DNA of 64,000 bases from Clostridiaceae bacterium AF10-41 (GCA_027686065.1 JAQCTH010000004.1:1-64000), one strand, 5' to 3'. Shown: positions 1 to 9,664, numbered from the stretch's first letter. Made by a program: numbers and translations. Notes: generated by a model not told the origin, from the sequence alone.

Positions 1-1068
1 ATGAATATTAGAGAATTTTTAGGTAATACAGGTGTTAATAAGAATATATATAAAACATTAATAGATAGAGAAGATAGAAAAAACTTTTTTTACTATAATA
101 ATGGAATTACATTAATTTGTGAAGAGATGTCAAAAGTTAATACTAGAAAATCAAAAAATAATATAAATGCATTCTTTAATATAAAAAACCCTCAAATAGT
201 TAATGGATGCCAAACTGTAAATTCAATTTATGAAGTATTAAAAAATGTAGATCCAAATGATTTAGAGAAAGATTATAAAGATACATTTGTGATGCTAAAA
301 ATATTACAAATTGATAGAAAAAATGATGAAGAGGAAGAATTATATAAAAATATTGTTAAATATAATAATTCTCAGAATTCTATTGATGAGAAAACCTTTG
401 TTGCAAATACAAGTATATTTATGAGGTTACAAAAGGAATTTGAGGCAAAGGGATTTTTATTATTAATAAAACAAAGTGATAAAAATAAATATAGAAGTAT
501 TTATAAAAGTACAACAAAATTAAAGGAACAAGCAAGTCAAAGATTAAATAAATTTGAATTAGAGGTATCAGAAAAAGTGGCAGATTATTTTGTTCCACTA
601 GAAAAGTTTATGCAAGTAATTTTAGCTTTTGAATCAGGGGGATATTTTGCATTTACTAAAAAAAGTAGTCTTTTGAAATATGATAGTGAGCAGTATAATT
701 GTGTTGTTGAGTTTATAAAAAATAGTGATGCGACAATAGATACATTAATAGATCTATATTTACTATATAAGAAGGCTGAGTTACTAAAAAAAGAGAGTCA
801 GGAAAATAGAATACCGATTCCATATTATTTAATAGATGGTTTTTCAAAATTTGAATGTGATGAAAGAAATATAAATAAAATAAGTGAAATTTTAAAAAAT
901 TCTAAGGAGGTAAATAAAATAATTAAATTGTATACAGCTGTCTCCAAGGCATATACGAAGGACTATAATAAAAAGTATAATTTTGATTATACCCAAATGA
1001 TTAAAAAACCAGTAGATTACACTATATTGGGTAATCAAAGAGATAATTTAATAGATGTTATTTATTAG
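1..1068 (+). CDS. AIPR family (abortive infection phage resistance) protein, 5'-truncated
   Basis: The visible 355 residues match the AIPR family. Early motifs FFYYNNGITLIC (about residue 30) and NPQIVNGCQTVNSIYE (about 64) are the family signature. AIPR proteins were named from a lactococcal abortive-infection plasmid gene and are often found in phage-defence or restriction contexts; their mechanism is poorly defined. The ATG at base 1 is probably an internal methionine, because the family normally carries a few hundred more residues upstream and no ribosome binding site can be seen. The gene ends in TAG just before a 16-bp perfect inverted repeat and a decayed transposase, so it sits at the edge of an accessory region. 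Partners upstream cannot be seen. Confidence 0.75.
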   Translation: MNIREFLGNTGVNKNIYKTLIDREDRKNFFYYNNGITLICEEMSKVNTRKSKNNINAFFNIKNPQIVNGCQTVNSIYEVLKNVDPNDLEKDYKDTFVMLKILQIDRKNDEEEELYKNIVKYNNSQNSIDEKTFVANTSIFMRLQKEFEAKGFLLLIKQSDKNKYRSIYKSTTKLKEQASQRLNKFELEVSEKVADYFVPLEKFMQVILAFESGGYFAFTKKSSLLKYDSEQYNCVVEFIKNSDATIDTLIDLYLLYKKAELLKKESQENRIPIPYYLIDGFSKFECDERNINKISEILKNSKEVNKIIKLYTAVSKAYTKDYNKKYNFDYTQMIKKPVDYTILGNQRDNLIDVIY

Positions 1069-1143
1069 ATAGTAATATTGACAAGGATTCATGTGATTTA
1101 TTGATAATGGACAAACATAAACACTGATTTTGTGATAATATTT

Positions 1144-1188
1144 GGGAGAGTAGATAAGTATATTTTACACAAACTTATCTACTCTCCC
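1144..1188. repeat. 16-bp perfect inverted repeat
   Basis: GGGAGAGTAGATAAGT (1144-1159) is repeated exactly inverted at 1173-1188, with a 13-nt AT-rich loop. There is no good T-run on either side, so it is a weak candidate for an intrinsic terminator of the AIPR gene. It may instead be a relic of the mobile element next to it. Confidence 0.6.
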
Positions 1189-1203
1189 CAAAAATATTAA
1201 TAC

Positions 1204-2058
1204 AAACTTTGATTATAATGAAGAAGTAAGAAAATGTAAAACTATCGATGATGTTATGTGAAAAATGGACTTATTAAAGATGTTCTTGAAAACAAACTTG
1301 ATGGAGAAATAAGAGAACTTTTAGGTAGAAATAAATATGAAAGTGACTTAAATACACTAGGTAATAGGAATGTAGAATTTGAAACACAAATTATAGAAAG
1401 ATATGAAATCGTATGTACAGTATTATATTGAAAAATTATATCCTTATATGTAAAAGGAATGACTACATCTGATATTCAAGCTGAAATTTATGATTTATAT
1501 GGAACATCACCATCAATGGTATCTAAAATAACGGATAGAGTGCTCGCTAACACCACCGAATGGCAAAATAGATCCCTTGATGAAATCTATATAATAGTTT
1601 ATTTAGACGAAATGTATTTTAAAGTTAGAAGTAATGGAAAAAGAGCAAATAAAGCTGTATATATCTATTTTAGTTAAAAGATATTCTAGATATTTAGGTA
1701 AATTAGGCTGAAGGAGCAAAACTTTGATTAAGTATTTGTAATGTTTTAAAAATAGATGTGTTAAAGAAATACTAGCATGTATGGATTAAAGGGACTTTCG
1801 CAAGCTATTTAAAACAGTATTTCCATCAGTAAATTCAAACTTGCATTGTTCATCAAATAAGAAATCGAATTAAATATATAGATTCAAAAGATAAAAAAAG
1901 AATTTATAAAAAGTTTATAATACAAAGACTGAAGCAATGGCGTTAGTGCAGTTAGATAATATCAAAGAAAAATGGATTCAATCAATACCGAACTGGGAAG
2001 CTACGTTAGCAGAGCTATCAATAATTTTTGAAGACAAATTAAAAGATGAATTAACTTA
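1204..2058 (+). pseudogene. decayed IS256-family (mutator type) transposase
   Basis: Conceptual translation across several stops and frameshifts gives a recognisable IS256-family order. First come GLIKDVLENKLDGEIRELLG and ISLYVKGMTTSDIQAEIYDL (about 1263-1500), then SPSMVSKITDRV and EWQNRSLDEIYIIVYLDEMY (1507-1620), where the family has the first catalytic Asp. In another frame near 1830-1890 follows CIVHQIRNRIKYIDSKDKK, the family's conserved IVHQIRN segment. Only a 72-codon piece (1459-1677) remains open. The 3' end of a normal transposase, including the last catalytic Glu region, is not recognisable. I saw no clear terminal inverted repeats. The element is dead and shows past insertion next to the AIPR gene. 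Confidence 0.8.
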
Positions 2059-2165
2059 AGAACTTGTACATCTTAAGCTCTTAGAGATATTAAAAAAGGT
2101 AATATTAATCATATTAGTATTTAAGAAAAAAATATTAATGAAAATGAAAATTTCTAGTAATATTA

Positions 2166-2208
2166 AAATAAATCTACTACTAGTTAAATATTAGTAGTAG
2201 ATTTATTT
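2166..2208. terminator. bidirectional terminator downstream of guaC
   Basis: A perfect 17-bp stem (aaataaatctactacta at 2166-2182 with its complement at 2192-2208) has a 9-nt loop and ends in T-runs on both strands. It lies directly after the guaC stop codon. Confidence 0.8.
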
Positions 2209-2218
2209 TTGAACATTT

Positions 2219-3202
2219 CTAATATACTCTATCACCATTAAAAATTGAATTTTTAACAACTACATAATCAACAGTTCTAATTGCATCCAGTTTTTTGCCT
2301 CCAGCATAGGAAATAGATGATTGAAGGTCTTGTTGCATTTCTATTAAAGTATCTTTTAGGGAGCCTTTATAGTCCACAAACATTTTCTTTCCTTCAACAT
2401 TTTTTCTTTCACCCTTTTGGAATTCAGAAGCAGAGCCAAAGTATTCCTTATAAAGCTTTCCATCTCTTTCAATAGTTTCACCTGGAGACTCTTCATGTCC
2501 TGCAAATAGTGAGCCTATCATAACCATAGAAGCACCAAATCTAATTGACTTAGCTATATCTCCATGAGTACGGATACCTCCATCTGCAATAATTGGCTTA
2601 CTTGCAGCTTTTGCACACCAACGAAGTGCAGCTAATTGCCAACCCCCTGTACCAAAGCCTGTTTTGATTTTTGTAATACATACCTTTCCTGGACCAATAC
2701 CTACCTTTGTTGCATCTGCACCAGCATTTTCTAATTCTCTTACTGCTTCTGGTGTTCCTACATTTCCAGCAATAACAAAACTTTTTGGTAAATGTTTTTT
2801 TATGTGATGAATCATATTGATAACTGCATTAGAATGACCATGAGCAATATCAATTGTTATGTATTCAGGTGAAAGGTTTTCTGCTTTCAATTGTTCTATA
2901 AAGTTATATTCTTCACTTTTAACTCCAACACTTATAGAAGCAAATAATCCTTTTAGGTTCATATCTTTAATAAATTGTATTCTGCCCTCTGGATTGAAAC
3001 GGTGCATAATATAAAAATATCCGTTTTCAGCTAGATAAGCTGCAATTTTCTCATCTATAATAGTCTGCATATTTGCAGGAACCACAGGTAATTTAAAAGT
3101 TCTTTCTCCAAGAGTTATAGACGTATCACATTCAGAACGACTGTCTACTATACATTTTGTTGGTATTAATTGTATATCTTCATAATCAAATACATTATCC
3201 AT
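2219..3202 (-). CDS. guaC: GMP reductase
   Basis: This enzyme reductively deaminates GMP to IMP with NADPH, returning guanine nucleotides to the adenine branch of purine metabolism. The 327-residue length matches the Bacillus-type GuaC. The fold is an IMPDH-like TIM barrel without a CBS insert. The active-site loop is [15 protein letters not shown] with the catalytic Cys at residue 175. The phosphate-binding segment [20 protein letters not shown] and the [12 protein letters not shown] loop are present. It is a single gene ending at a strong bidirectional terminator. No purine riboswitch is visible in the short upstream region. The start ATG has a weak GAGGTG site upstream. Confidence 0.95.
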   Translation of the reverse strand: MDNVFDYEDIQLIPTKCIVDSRSECDTSITLGERTFKLPVVPANMQTIIDEKIAAYLAENGYFYIMHRFNPEGRIQFIKDMNLKGLFASISVGVKSEEYNFIEQLKAENLSPEYITIDIAHGHSNAVINMIHHIKKHLPKSFVIAGNVGTPEAVRELENAGADATKVGIGPGKVCITKIKTGFGTGGWQLAALRWCAKAASKPIIADGGIRTHGDIAKSIRFGASMVMIGSLFAGHEESPGETIERDGKLYKEYFGSASEFQKGERKNVEGKKMFVDYKGSLKDTLIEMQQDLQSSISYAGGKKLDAIRTVDYVVVKNSIFNGDRVY

Positions 3203-3379
3203 TTTTACACCTCTATATCCGAATAATTTCTATATATATTAATTTAAAGTTCGCTTACTAAGTATATTATACATGTACTTTATAGACATGTCAAAACCAA
3301 TTAAAGTATTTTAAATACACAATGTTATTATAGCCAACAAAATTTTCTTTATGTGGACTATAGACTTCAAAATGATTAA

Positions 3380-3433
3380 AGCCCAAAATATCAGGATATA
3401 AGAGTTTAAAAAACTATCTGATATTTTAGGGCT
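3380..3433 (-). terminator. terminator of the Asn/Ser-rich protein gene
   Basis: Arms AGCCC-AAAATATCAG (3380-3394) and CTGATATTTT-A-GGGCT (3418-3433) pair with one bulge. On the minus strand the stem is followed by a T-rich tail. Confidence 0.65.
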
Positions 3434-3445
3434 ATTTATTTGAAA

Positions 3446-4006
3446 TTATTTTTCCAATAAACTTCTAATTTCCTCAATTTCTTTAGTTAATTGATTTATA
3501 CGTGATTCTAAAACATTTATTTTATCAACATTATTATTATTATTAGTCTTTGATTTAGAATGTGAATTTTTATCGGAATTACTAGAAGTAGTATTTTGAG
3601 ATGTGGTTGTTGAGTTTGTATTGCAAAATGGATTACTTATATTATATATTTCGGGGCTAAAATATCTTCCTGGACCTAATTGAAAATATTGTTGCTGAGC
3701 ATTATATGTTAAAATTGCTTGACCAACTAATTGAAGCCAGTTGCCTAATGCATTTTGAACATTAAAAGGAGTGTTTCCAGCTATTATATTTCCAAGTATT
3801 TCTCCTATTATTATGAATAACTCAGGATTTAAAGATTGAAATCCATTAGGTATATCATTACATCCTATATTAGAAGAGCTATTTGTATTGTTAGTACTAC
3901 CACTATTATTAGAATTACTTTTTGTATTATCATTATCTTTATTAGACATAGTGTATCCACAAGCTTTAGCTAAGTCTTCAAAATTATTCCATCCATTAAA
4001 GTTCAA
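3446..4006 (-). CDS. Asn/Ser/Thr-rich hypothetical protein with C-terminal coiled coil
   Basis: I do not recognise a family. The 186-residue product has a short N-terminal segment, a low-complexity Asn/Ser/Thr linker (about 22-48), and a hydrophobic middle (about 58-110, containing PELFIIIGEILGNIIAG). A second Asn/Ser/Lys-rich linker (about 130-160) follows, then a C-terminal heptad-like helix (LESRINQLTKEIEEIRSLLE). There is no signal peptide. Composition and architecture recall small clostridial spore-surface or coat-associated proteins, but that is a guess. The only workable start is TTG at 4006, four bases after a GAGGG site; no upstream in-frame ATG exists. It has its own terminator and lies downstream of the TetR gene on the same strand. 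Confidence 0.55.
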   Translation of the reverse strand: MNFNGWNNFEDLAKACGYTMSNKDNDNTKSNSNNSGSTNNTNSSSNIGCNDIPNGFQSLNPELFIIIGEILGNIIAGNTPFNVQNALGNWLQLVGQAILTYNAQQQYFQLGPGRYFSPEIYNISNPFCNTNSTTTSQNTTSSNSDKNSHSKSKTNNNNNVDKINVLESRINQLTKEIEEIRSLLEK

Positions 4007-4072
4007 ATTTCCCTCATAGTATAATTGATTTTATTTATTATATTATTTTTTCTTTAAAATCGTTACTTTACA

Positions 4073-4633
4073 TTAAGGTTTAAAGGAATTAATCTCATTT
4101 ATAATTTTAACTATTTCTTTAGGAGATTCATTTAAATCATGTTCTAACCATGTTTGAATAACTGAAATAATACCACCAACAGAATATCTTATAAAATAGT
4201 CTAAAAATACATTATCAATTTTTGAAAGGCTAAGTAATTTATCAATCTGAGCTTTATTAGCTACATAAAGAATACGATCTATAACGGTGCTTTCCATTTG
4301 TTTACTAAATAATATCTTACATAACTCTTTATTTTCACCAATTAATTCAATAACTTTAAGAAGTAAAATATCTTTATAGGCTTCAACTGGGGTTTCTTCA
4401 ATATACACTAATATTTGATTAAATAATTCATCTTCGATTGATTTAAGTAGATGGTAGGCATCTTTATAATGAGTGTAAAAAGTGCCTCTATTAATATTTG
4501 ATTTTTTACAAATATCAGTAACGGTAATTTCATGAATTTTTTTATGCTTAAGTAAGTCAATTAAGCTTTCTTTTATTATTTTTTTAGTATATAAAATTCT
4601 TCGATTTCCTTTAATTCCCGACAATAAAATCAT
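4073..4633 (-). CDS. TetR/AcrR-family transcriptional regulator
   Basis: The N-terminal helix-turn-helix is typical of TetR: TKKIIKESLIDLLKHKKIHE, then ITVTDICKKSNINRGTFYTHYKD (about 37-59). The rest is an all-helical ligand or dimer domain. It is divergent from the ABC ATPase/permease pair, the classic arrangement for a local repressor of an exporter. An inverted repeat between the genes is a candidate operator. The ATG at 4633 directly abuts the AAAAAGG ribosome binding site. A TTG three codons later (4624) has better spacing (about 9 nt) and may be the true start. Confidence 0.85.
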   Translation of the reverse strand: MILLSGIKGNRRILYTKKIIKESLIDLLKHKKIHEITVTDICKKSNINRGTFYTHYKDAYHLLKSIEDELFNQILVYIEETPVEAYKDILLLKVIELIGENKELCKILFSKQMESTVIDRILYVANKAQIDKLLSLSKIDNVFLDYFIRYSVGGIISVIQTWLEHDLNESPKEIVKIINEINSFKP

Positions 4634-4670
4634 CCTTTTTTAGTATTTATTAATCATTTTCAAAGTTAAA

Positions 4671-4715
4671 TGTTATTAAATGAACAAAAACAGATAAAGT
4701 GTACATTTAATAACA
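4671..4715. promoter_or_regulatory. candidate TetR operator (inverted repeat)
   Basis: TGTTATTAAATG (4671-4682) and its exact complement CATTTAATAACA (4704-4715) form a 12-bp dyad with a 21-nt spacer. It lies in the divergent intergenic region between the TetR gene and the ABC operon. Size and position suit a dimeric repressor. Assignment to this TetR protein is inference. Confidence 0.5.
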
Positions 4716-4843
4716 CTATGAAAATATATGATTATTGTAACTTATTTATATATTATTTATACTTAGAATTATAGCATTAACTAAACAAGCTGTCTATTTA
4801 ATAGCATTGAGGTTTAACGTAGGTACAAACAAAGGAGATAGAT

Positions 4844-5545
4844 ATGTCATATATAGAAATAAGAGATGAATATAAAAGATATAAAATTGGAGAAAACATT
4901 ATTGTAGCAAATAACGGAATTGATTTTTCAATAGAAAAGGGAGAATTTGTTATTATATTAGGCCCAAGTGGTGCTGGTAAAACAACTGTATTAAATATAC
5001 TTGGAGGAATGGATACTTGTGATGAAGGTAAGGTAATTATTGATAATGTGGATATATCAAAGTTTAATAATAAGCAACTTACCAATTACAGAAGATATGA
5101 TGTAGGATTTGTGTTTCAATTTTATAATTTAGTTCAAAATCTAACAGCAAAAGAAAATGTGGAGCTTGCCACACAAATTTCTAAAAATGCTTTAAATGTT
5201 GATGAAACTCTTGAGTTAGTTGGACTTGGTCATAGGAAAGGCAATTTCCCATCTCAACTATCAGGAGGGGAACAGCAAAGAGTAGCTATAGCAAGAGCTA
5301 TAGCTAAGAATCCCAAATTACTTTTATGTGATGAACCAACAGGAGCTCTTGATTATAAAACAGGAAAGCAGATATTAAAGACTCTCCAAGACACATGCAA
5401 AAATACAGGAACAACAGTAATTGTAATAACACATAATTCAGCTCTTGCACCAATTGCAGATAGAGTTATACAAATTAAGGATGCAAAGGTTAGAAGTATT
5501 GAAGTAAATGAAAATCCTGTTTCAGTTGATTCTATAGAGTGGTAG
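4844..5545 (+). CDS. ABC transporter ATP-binding protein (MacB/LolD-like)
   Basis: This is a complete 233-residue ABC ATPase. Walker [10 protein letters not shown] is at residues 40-48, the Q-loop at [10 protein letters not shown] (91-100), signature LSGGEQQR at 139-146, Walker B LLLCDEP and D-loop at 159-170, and the switch His in VIVITHN. The subclass that pairs with FtsX-type permeases (MacB/LolD/YknY) has the same layout. It is translated from ATG after an AAAGGAG site. It is followed after 9 bases by the large permease, so the two form an operon. The likely role is energising a mechanotransmission-type transporter rather than classic import. The substrate is unknown. Confidence 0.9.
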   Translation: MSYIEIRDEYKRYKIGENIIVANNGIDFSIEKGEFVIILGPSGAGKTTVLNILGGMDTCDEGKVIIDNVDISKFNNKQLTNYRRYDVGFVFQFYNLVQNLTAKENVELATQISKNALNVDETLELVGLGHRKGNFPSQLSGGEQQRVAIARAIAKNPKLLLCDEPTGALDYKTGKQILKTLQDTCKNTGTTVIVITHNSALAPIADRVIQIKDAKVRSIEVNENPVSVDSIEW

Positions 5546-5554
5546 AGGATAAAG

Positions 5555-8500
5555 ATGAAAAGTACAGCATATAAAAAATCAATAACAAGAGAAATATTAT
5601 CTTCAAAAGCAAGATTTATTTCTATATTAGCTATAATATTTTTAGGAGTAGCGTTTTACTCAGGAATAAAATCAAGTGGACCAGATCTAAAAGAGTCTAT
5701 AAATGAATTTTTTAGAAAGCAAAATTTAATGGATAGCAAGATAGTATCAAGTATAGGCCTCAATGATAATGACTTAAAACTACTTAAAAATAATGATAGA
5801 ATTTTAGATTATTATGCGACCCATAGTGTAGATGTAAATTTAACTAACACAAATAATGTTGTTAGGTTTATAGAATATAGTTCTAATGAGTCTGCTAATA
5901 TAAATAAGATCATTGTTACAGAAGGAAGATTACCTGAAAACAGTGGTGAGATAGCTTTAGATGAAAATGCTTTAAAAGAAAATAAAAACTTTAAAATAGG
6001 TGATGAATATAAAATAGAATCTGATGTGAATTTAGATGAATATTTTAGTAAGAAAAATTTTAAGATTGTTGGATTTGTACAAAGTCCTATGTATATAGAA
6101 AATATATCTAGAGGGACTACTACTGTTGGAAAAGGAAGTGTAGATTATTTTGCTATATTAAGTAGTAAAGATATATCAATGGATGTTTTTACTGAAGTAT
6201 ATGTACGATTTAAAAATGTGGACAATCTTGGTGCCTATAGCAATGAATATAAAGATAAGATGGAAGAAAATAATGACTATCTTGAAGAGTTATACTCAAA
6301 TAGAGTTATAGAAAGAATCGAAGAAATAAAATTAGAAGCACAAAAGGAGCTTGATAAAGCTTATAAAGAAATAGAAGATGGAGAAAGAAAGCTTCAAGAT
6401 GCTCAAAAAGAAATAGAGGATGGTAAACTTAAGCTTAGTGATGGTAAAAATCAATACGAAGAAGCTGTAGAAAAGTACAATAAAGAAATTAAAGATGGTG
6501 AATTAAAACTAATTGAAGGTGAAAAGAAATTAGTTGATGGACAAAAGGAACTTGATAAGCAAAAAGAACAATTTTTAAATGGTGAAAAACAACTAAAGGA
6601 TGCTAAAGTTGAACTTGATAATGCGAAACAAGAATTTTTAAATCAAGGAATTGATCCTACTCAAAGTACAAAAGAGTATGAAAGTCAAATAGATAGTTTA
6701 AAGATGTTAATTACAACATACAATACACTTTCTAATGATATAAAAGAAACAGCAAGTAACCTTAAAGAAGGTGAAAAAATTCCAGATGAGAAAATTCAGT
6801 ATTGGAAAGGGATTATATCTAATCCAAGTTTAGGGCTAAATGATTTTAGTAGCTTAGTAAGTAATCTAGAGAAAAATCCAACAAATGTTTCTTTAGCGTT
6901 TGGTATAGCAAATGGTATAGTAAAGGCTAGTGAAGCTGTAAGTGAAAATAAATCTAAATTGGAAACTTTAGTGTCTGGAATAAATCAGTATAAGCAAGGT
7001 GTAGCTGTTTATGAAGAGAAAGTTCAAATCTTTAATAATGGAGAAGTGCAACTTGAAGAGGCTCAAAGGCAATTAGATAAAGGTAAAGAAGAGCTTATAA
7101 AAGGAAAAGCTGATCTTGAAGAAGGTAGAGAAGAAGGACAGTTGCAGCTTGATAAGGCTAAGAAAGAAATTGAAGATTCAGAGCAAAAATTAATTGATGG
7201 TGAAAAAGAAATCAATGAAAATAAAGAAAAGCTAATAGATGGGCGAAAAGAAATAGATGAAGAAAAGGAAAAATTGAAGGACCTAGATGATAGTAAATAT
7301 TATTTCTTTGATAGAGAAGATAATCCAGGGTATTCAACTTATAAAGGTTCAATTGATAGTTTAGATAAGATAGCATCGGTATTTCCTGTATTTTTCTTTT
7401 TAGTTGCAGCACTTATATGCTTAACTACAATGACTAGAATGGTAGAAGAAAACAGAGTAGAAATAGGAACACTAAAGGCTTTAGGTTATAAAGACTTAGA
7501 AATAGCAAGAAAATTTATAGTTTATGCAGCACTTGCTAGTATTGCAGGAAGTGTAATGGGAATATTAGTGGGAAGTAGCGTTCTTCCTTATATAATTAGG
7601 CAAGCATATTCATCTGCATTTACTTTACCAGCTGTAAAAATAAATTATTATACATCTTATATAATTCAGTCTTTAGTAGCTTCAATAGTTTGTACAGTAG
7701 GAGCAGCTTTAATTGTATTAAAAGGAGAATTATTAGAAAATCCTTCTAACCTAATGAGAACAAAGGCGCCTAAGGTTGGTAAAAAGATATTGTTAGAAAG
7801 AATTACTCCTTTATGGGAAAGATTAAACTTTAATCAAAAAGTTACATTTAGAAATCTTTTTAGATACAAGCAAAGAATGTTAATGACAATACTTGGTATA
7901 TCAGGATGTATGGCTATGCTTGTTGCAGGAATGGCTCTTGAAAAATCTACTTCTTCAGTTATAGACATTCAATTTAATAAATTACTAAAGTATGATGCAA
8001 TGGTAGTGTTTAAAGATAAGAGTACTGTTAAGGAAAATGAAGGATATAATGAAGCTTTAAAGAATTTAAAGGGGTATAAAAGTAGCTTAAATATTTATCA
8101 AGAGGCAGTTACTTTTAGTAAAAAAGGTGTAAGTAAACAAACAGCTACTATGTATGTACCAGAAAATATAGATGAATTAAGCAAATATGTATTGCTAAAT
8201 GATAGAGAAACTGGTACTGAGTTTAAACTATCAAGTAATGGTGCAATTATAAATGAAAAACTTGCTAAGCTATTAGATGCATCTGTAGGTGATAATATAA
8301 TTGTAACAGACTCAGATAATAATGATCATGAAGTTAAGGTAGATAATATAGTTGAAAATTATGCTGGACACTATATATATTTAGCACCATCATATTATAA
8401 AGATATATTTAAAAGTGAAGCAGTATATAATACACAATTAGTAAAGCTAAATTCAGATAGAGAAAATGATGATAAGATATCTACTACTCTTATGGATAAT

Positions 8501-8962
8501 GATAAAGTAATAAATGTTACTCTGGCTTCAAAGATGAAAAGCTTAAGTGAATCTGCTGATTTAGGATTAGTTATGATTGTAATAATAGTTGCATCAGGAA
8601 GTTTAGCCTTTGTTGTATTGTACAATTTAATAAATATAAATGTATCTGAGCGTATAAGAGAAATATCAACAATAAAGGTATTAGGTTTTTATGATAGCGA
8701 AGTAGCAATGTATATATTTAGAGAAAATATAATACTAACAATACTAGGAATACTTTTAGGATCCTTCCTTGGGAAGATATTATATGTATTTTTAGTAAGT
8801 ACAGCAGAGATGGATAACATGATGATGATCCCAACGGTAGATATGAGTGGTTATATAATTTCTAGTTTAATTACAATGTTTTTTGCACTACTAGTTATGA
8901 TAATGATGCATTTAAAATTAAAAAAGGTAAATATGGTAGACGCATTAAAATCTATTGAATAA
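5555..8962 (+). CDS. FtsX-like ABC permease with long extracytoplasmic coiled coil
   Basis: The 1135-residue product has an N-terminal membrane segment (about 19-38) and a MacB-type extracellular domain (about 45-250). A very long charged coiled coil (about 252-578) follows, built of repeats like KLxDGxKEIxDGExKL. The first FtsX membrane domain lies at about 605-740, a second half begins with another membrane segment near 780, an extracellular domain spans about 800-1000, and three final membrane helices follow. The GTLKALGYKDLEIARKF and STIKVLGFYDSEVAMY segments are the duplicated FtsX motifs. Most FtsX-type permeases lack such a coiled coil; it could span the thick cell wall or contact a partner. 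The gene is co-transcribed with the ATPase and controlled by the divergent TetR gene (inferred). Confidence 0.85.
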   Translation: MKSTAYKKSITREILSSKARFISILAIIFLGVAFYSGIKSSGPDLKESINEFFRKQNLMDSKIVSSIGLNDNDLKLLKNNDRILDYYATHSVDVNLTNTNNVVRFIEYSSNESANINKIIVTEGRLPENSGEIALDENALKENKNFKIGDEYKIESDVNLDEYFSKKNFKIVGFVQSPMYIENISRGTTTVGKGSVDYFAILSSKDISMDVFTEVYVRFKNVDNLGAYSNEYKDKMEENNDYLEELYSNRVIERIEEIKLEAQKELDKAYKEIEDGERKLQDAQKEIEDGKLKLSDGKNQYEEAVEKYNKEIKDGELKLIEGEKKLVDGQKELDKQKEQFLNGEKQLKDAKVELDNAKQEFLNQGIDPTQSTKEYESQIDSLKMLITTYNTLSNDIKETASNLKEGEKIPDEKIQYWKGIISNPSLGLNDFSSLVSNLEKNPTNVSLAFGIANGIVKASEAVSENKSKLETLVSGINQYKQGVAVYEEKVQIFNNGEVQLEEAQRQLDKGKEELIKGKADLEEGREEGQLQLDKAKKEIEDSEQKLIDGEKEINENKEKLIDGRKEIDEEKEKLKDLDDSKYYFFDREDNPGYSTYKGSIDSLDKIASVFPVFFFLVAALICLTTMTRMVEENRVEIGTLKALGYKDLEIARKFIVYAALASIAGSVMGILVGSSVLPYIIRQAYSSAFTLPAVKINYYTSYIIQSLVASIVCTVGAALIVLKGELLENPSNLMRTKAPKVGKKILLERITPLWERLNFNQKVTFRNLFRYKQRMLMTILGISGCMAMLVAGMALEKSTSSVIDIQFNKLLKYDAMVVFKDKSTVKENEGYNEALKNLKGYKSSLNIYQEAVTFSKKGVSKQTATMYVPENIDELSKYVLLNDRETGTEFKLSSNGAIINEKLAKLLDASVGDNIIVTDSDNNDHEVKVDNIVENYAGHYIYLAPSYYKDIFKSEAVYNTQLVKLNSDRENDDKISTTLMDNDKVINVTLASKMKSLSESADLGLVMIVIIVASGSLAFVVLYNLININVSERIREISTIKVLGFYDSEVAMYIFRENIILTILGILLGSFLGKILYVFLVSTAEMDNMMMIPTVDMSGYIISSLITMFFALLVMIMMHLKLKKVNMVDALKSIE

Positions 8963-8969
8963 AATATTT

Positions 8970-9009
8970 AAAATAACTAAGAATATGTATATATGTTCTT
9001 AGTTATTTT
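8970..9009 (+). terminator. terminator of the ABC operon
   Basis: A perfect 14-bp stem (AAAATAACTAAGAA at 8970-8983 with 8996-9009) lies just after the permease stop codon. Confidence 0.75.
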
Positions 9010-9057
9010 AAATTAAAGAGTTTAACAAAATGATTTATAAAGGGAGCTGAGTTAATT

Positions 9058-9591
9058 ATGTCAAGAAAAATAAGGCGATTGTTAGCATTAGTAATAATTA
9101 TAATGTTAACTAGTACTAATATATCATATGCTCAACCAACTGATCAAAGTGCACCATATGGACCTAAAGTAGAAGAATTACAAAATAAAGAAGATCTTCT
9201 TAAAAATTTAGAAGATATTAAAAGAATAAGAGGAAATTTAACTGTTATTAATATAAATGCAGATTCAACAGCAGAAGAGTTAAAAGAAATTGATAAGGAT
9301 ATAGATTTTTATATACAACAACTTGAAACTATCCAAAAAAATTTAGATAATCATAAACTTTCATATAAAGATTCTTTTCCAGATTTGTTTTTTTCAGAAC
9401 AAATTGTATTTATAGTTGATAGTTATATTATAAGCCTAAGGCAGCAGCAAAATTTAATAAGAGCATTAGAAAATAATAAGAGTGAGGCAAGAAATTTATT
9501 TTATTCAAGCTACTTAATACCAGTATATTATTATATTAATTTAGCAGATCAAATGATAGCCTATATTGACATCTATTTTACAGTATCCTAA
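9058..9591 (+). CDS. secreted helical protein of unknown function
   Basis: I do not recognise the family. An N-terminal signal peptide is clear: a positive MSRKIRRLL start, a hydrophobic core, and a likely cleavage site after SYA (about residue 25). The mature part of about 150 residues is predicted helical and charged, with one Lys/Glu-rich coiled-coil-like stretch (about 40-95) and an aromatic C-terminus. There are no cysteines and no lipobox. It lies after the terminator of the ABC operon and has its own GGGAGC-type ribosome binding site and terminator, so it is probably a single transcript. Confidence 0.6.
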   Translation: MSRKIRRLLALVIIIMLTSTNISYAQPTDQSAPYGPKVEELQNKEDLLKNLEDIKRIRGNLTVININADSTAEELKEIDKDIDFYIQQLETIQKNLDNHKLSYKDSFPDLFFSEQIVFIVDSYIISLRQQQNLIRALENNKSEARNLFYSSYLIPVYYYINLADQMIAYIDIYFTVS

Positions 9592-9625
9592 AAAATTAAA
9601 TTTTAATATATATTTATTATTATAT

Positions 9626-9664
9626 AAAAATCCACTAAATCAAATTTGGTTTCGGTGGATTTTT
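9626..9664 (+). terminator. terminator after the secreted protein gene
   Basis: Arms AAAAATCCAC (9626-9635) and GTGGATTTTT (9655-9664) form a 10-bp stem ending in a T-run. Confidence 0.8.

Noticed and set aside
1144..1188. Terminal inverted repeat of an intact insertion sequence
   Set aside because: No matching distant copy was found around the transposase remnant; both arms lie together as a hairpin.
7212..7412. Minus-strand ORF inside the FtsX-type permease
   Set aside because: Leu/His/Tyr-rich shadow of the coiled-coil repeats; no ribosome binding site or codon pattern.
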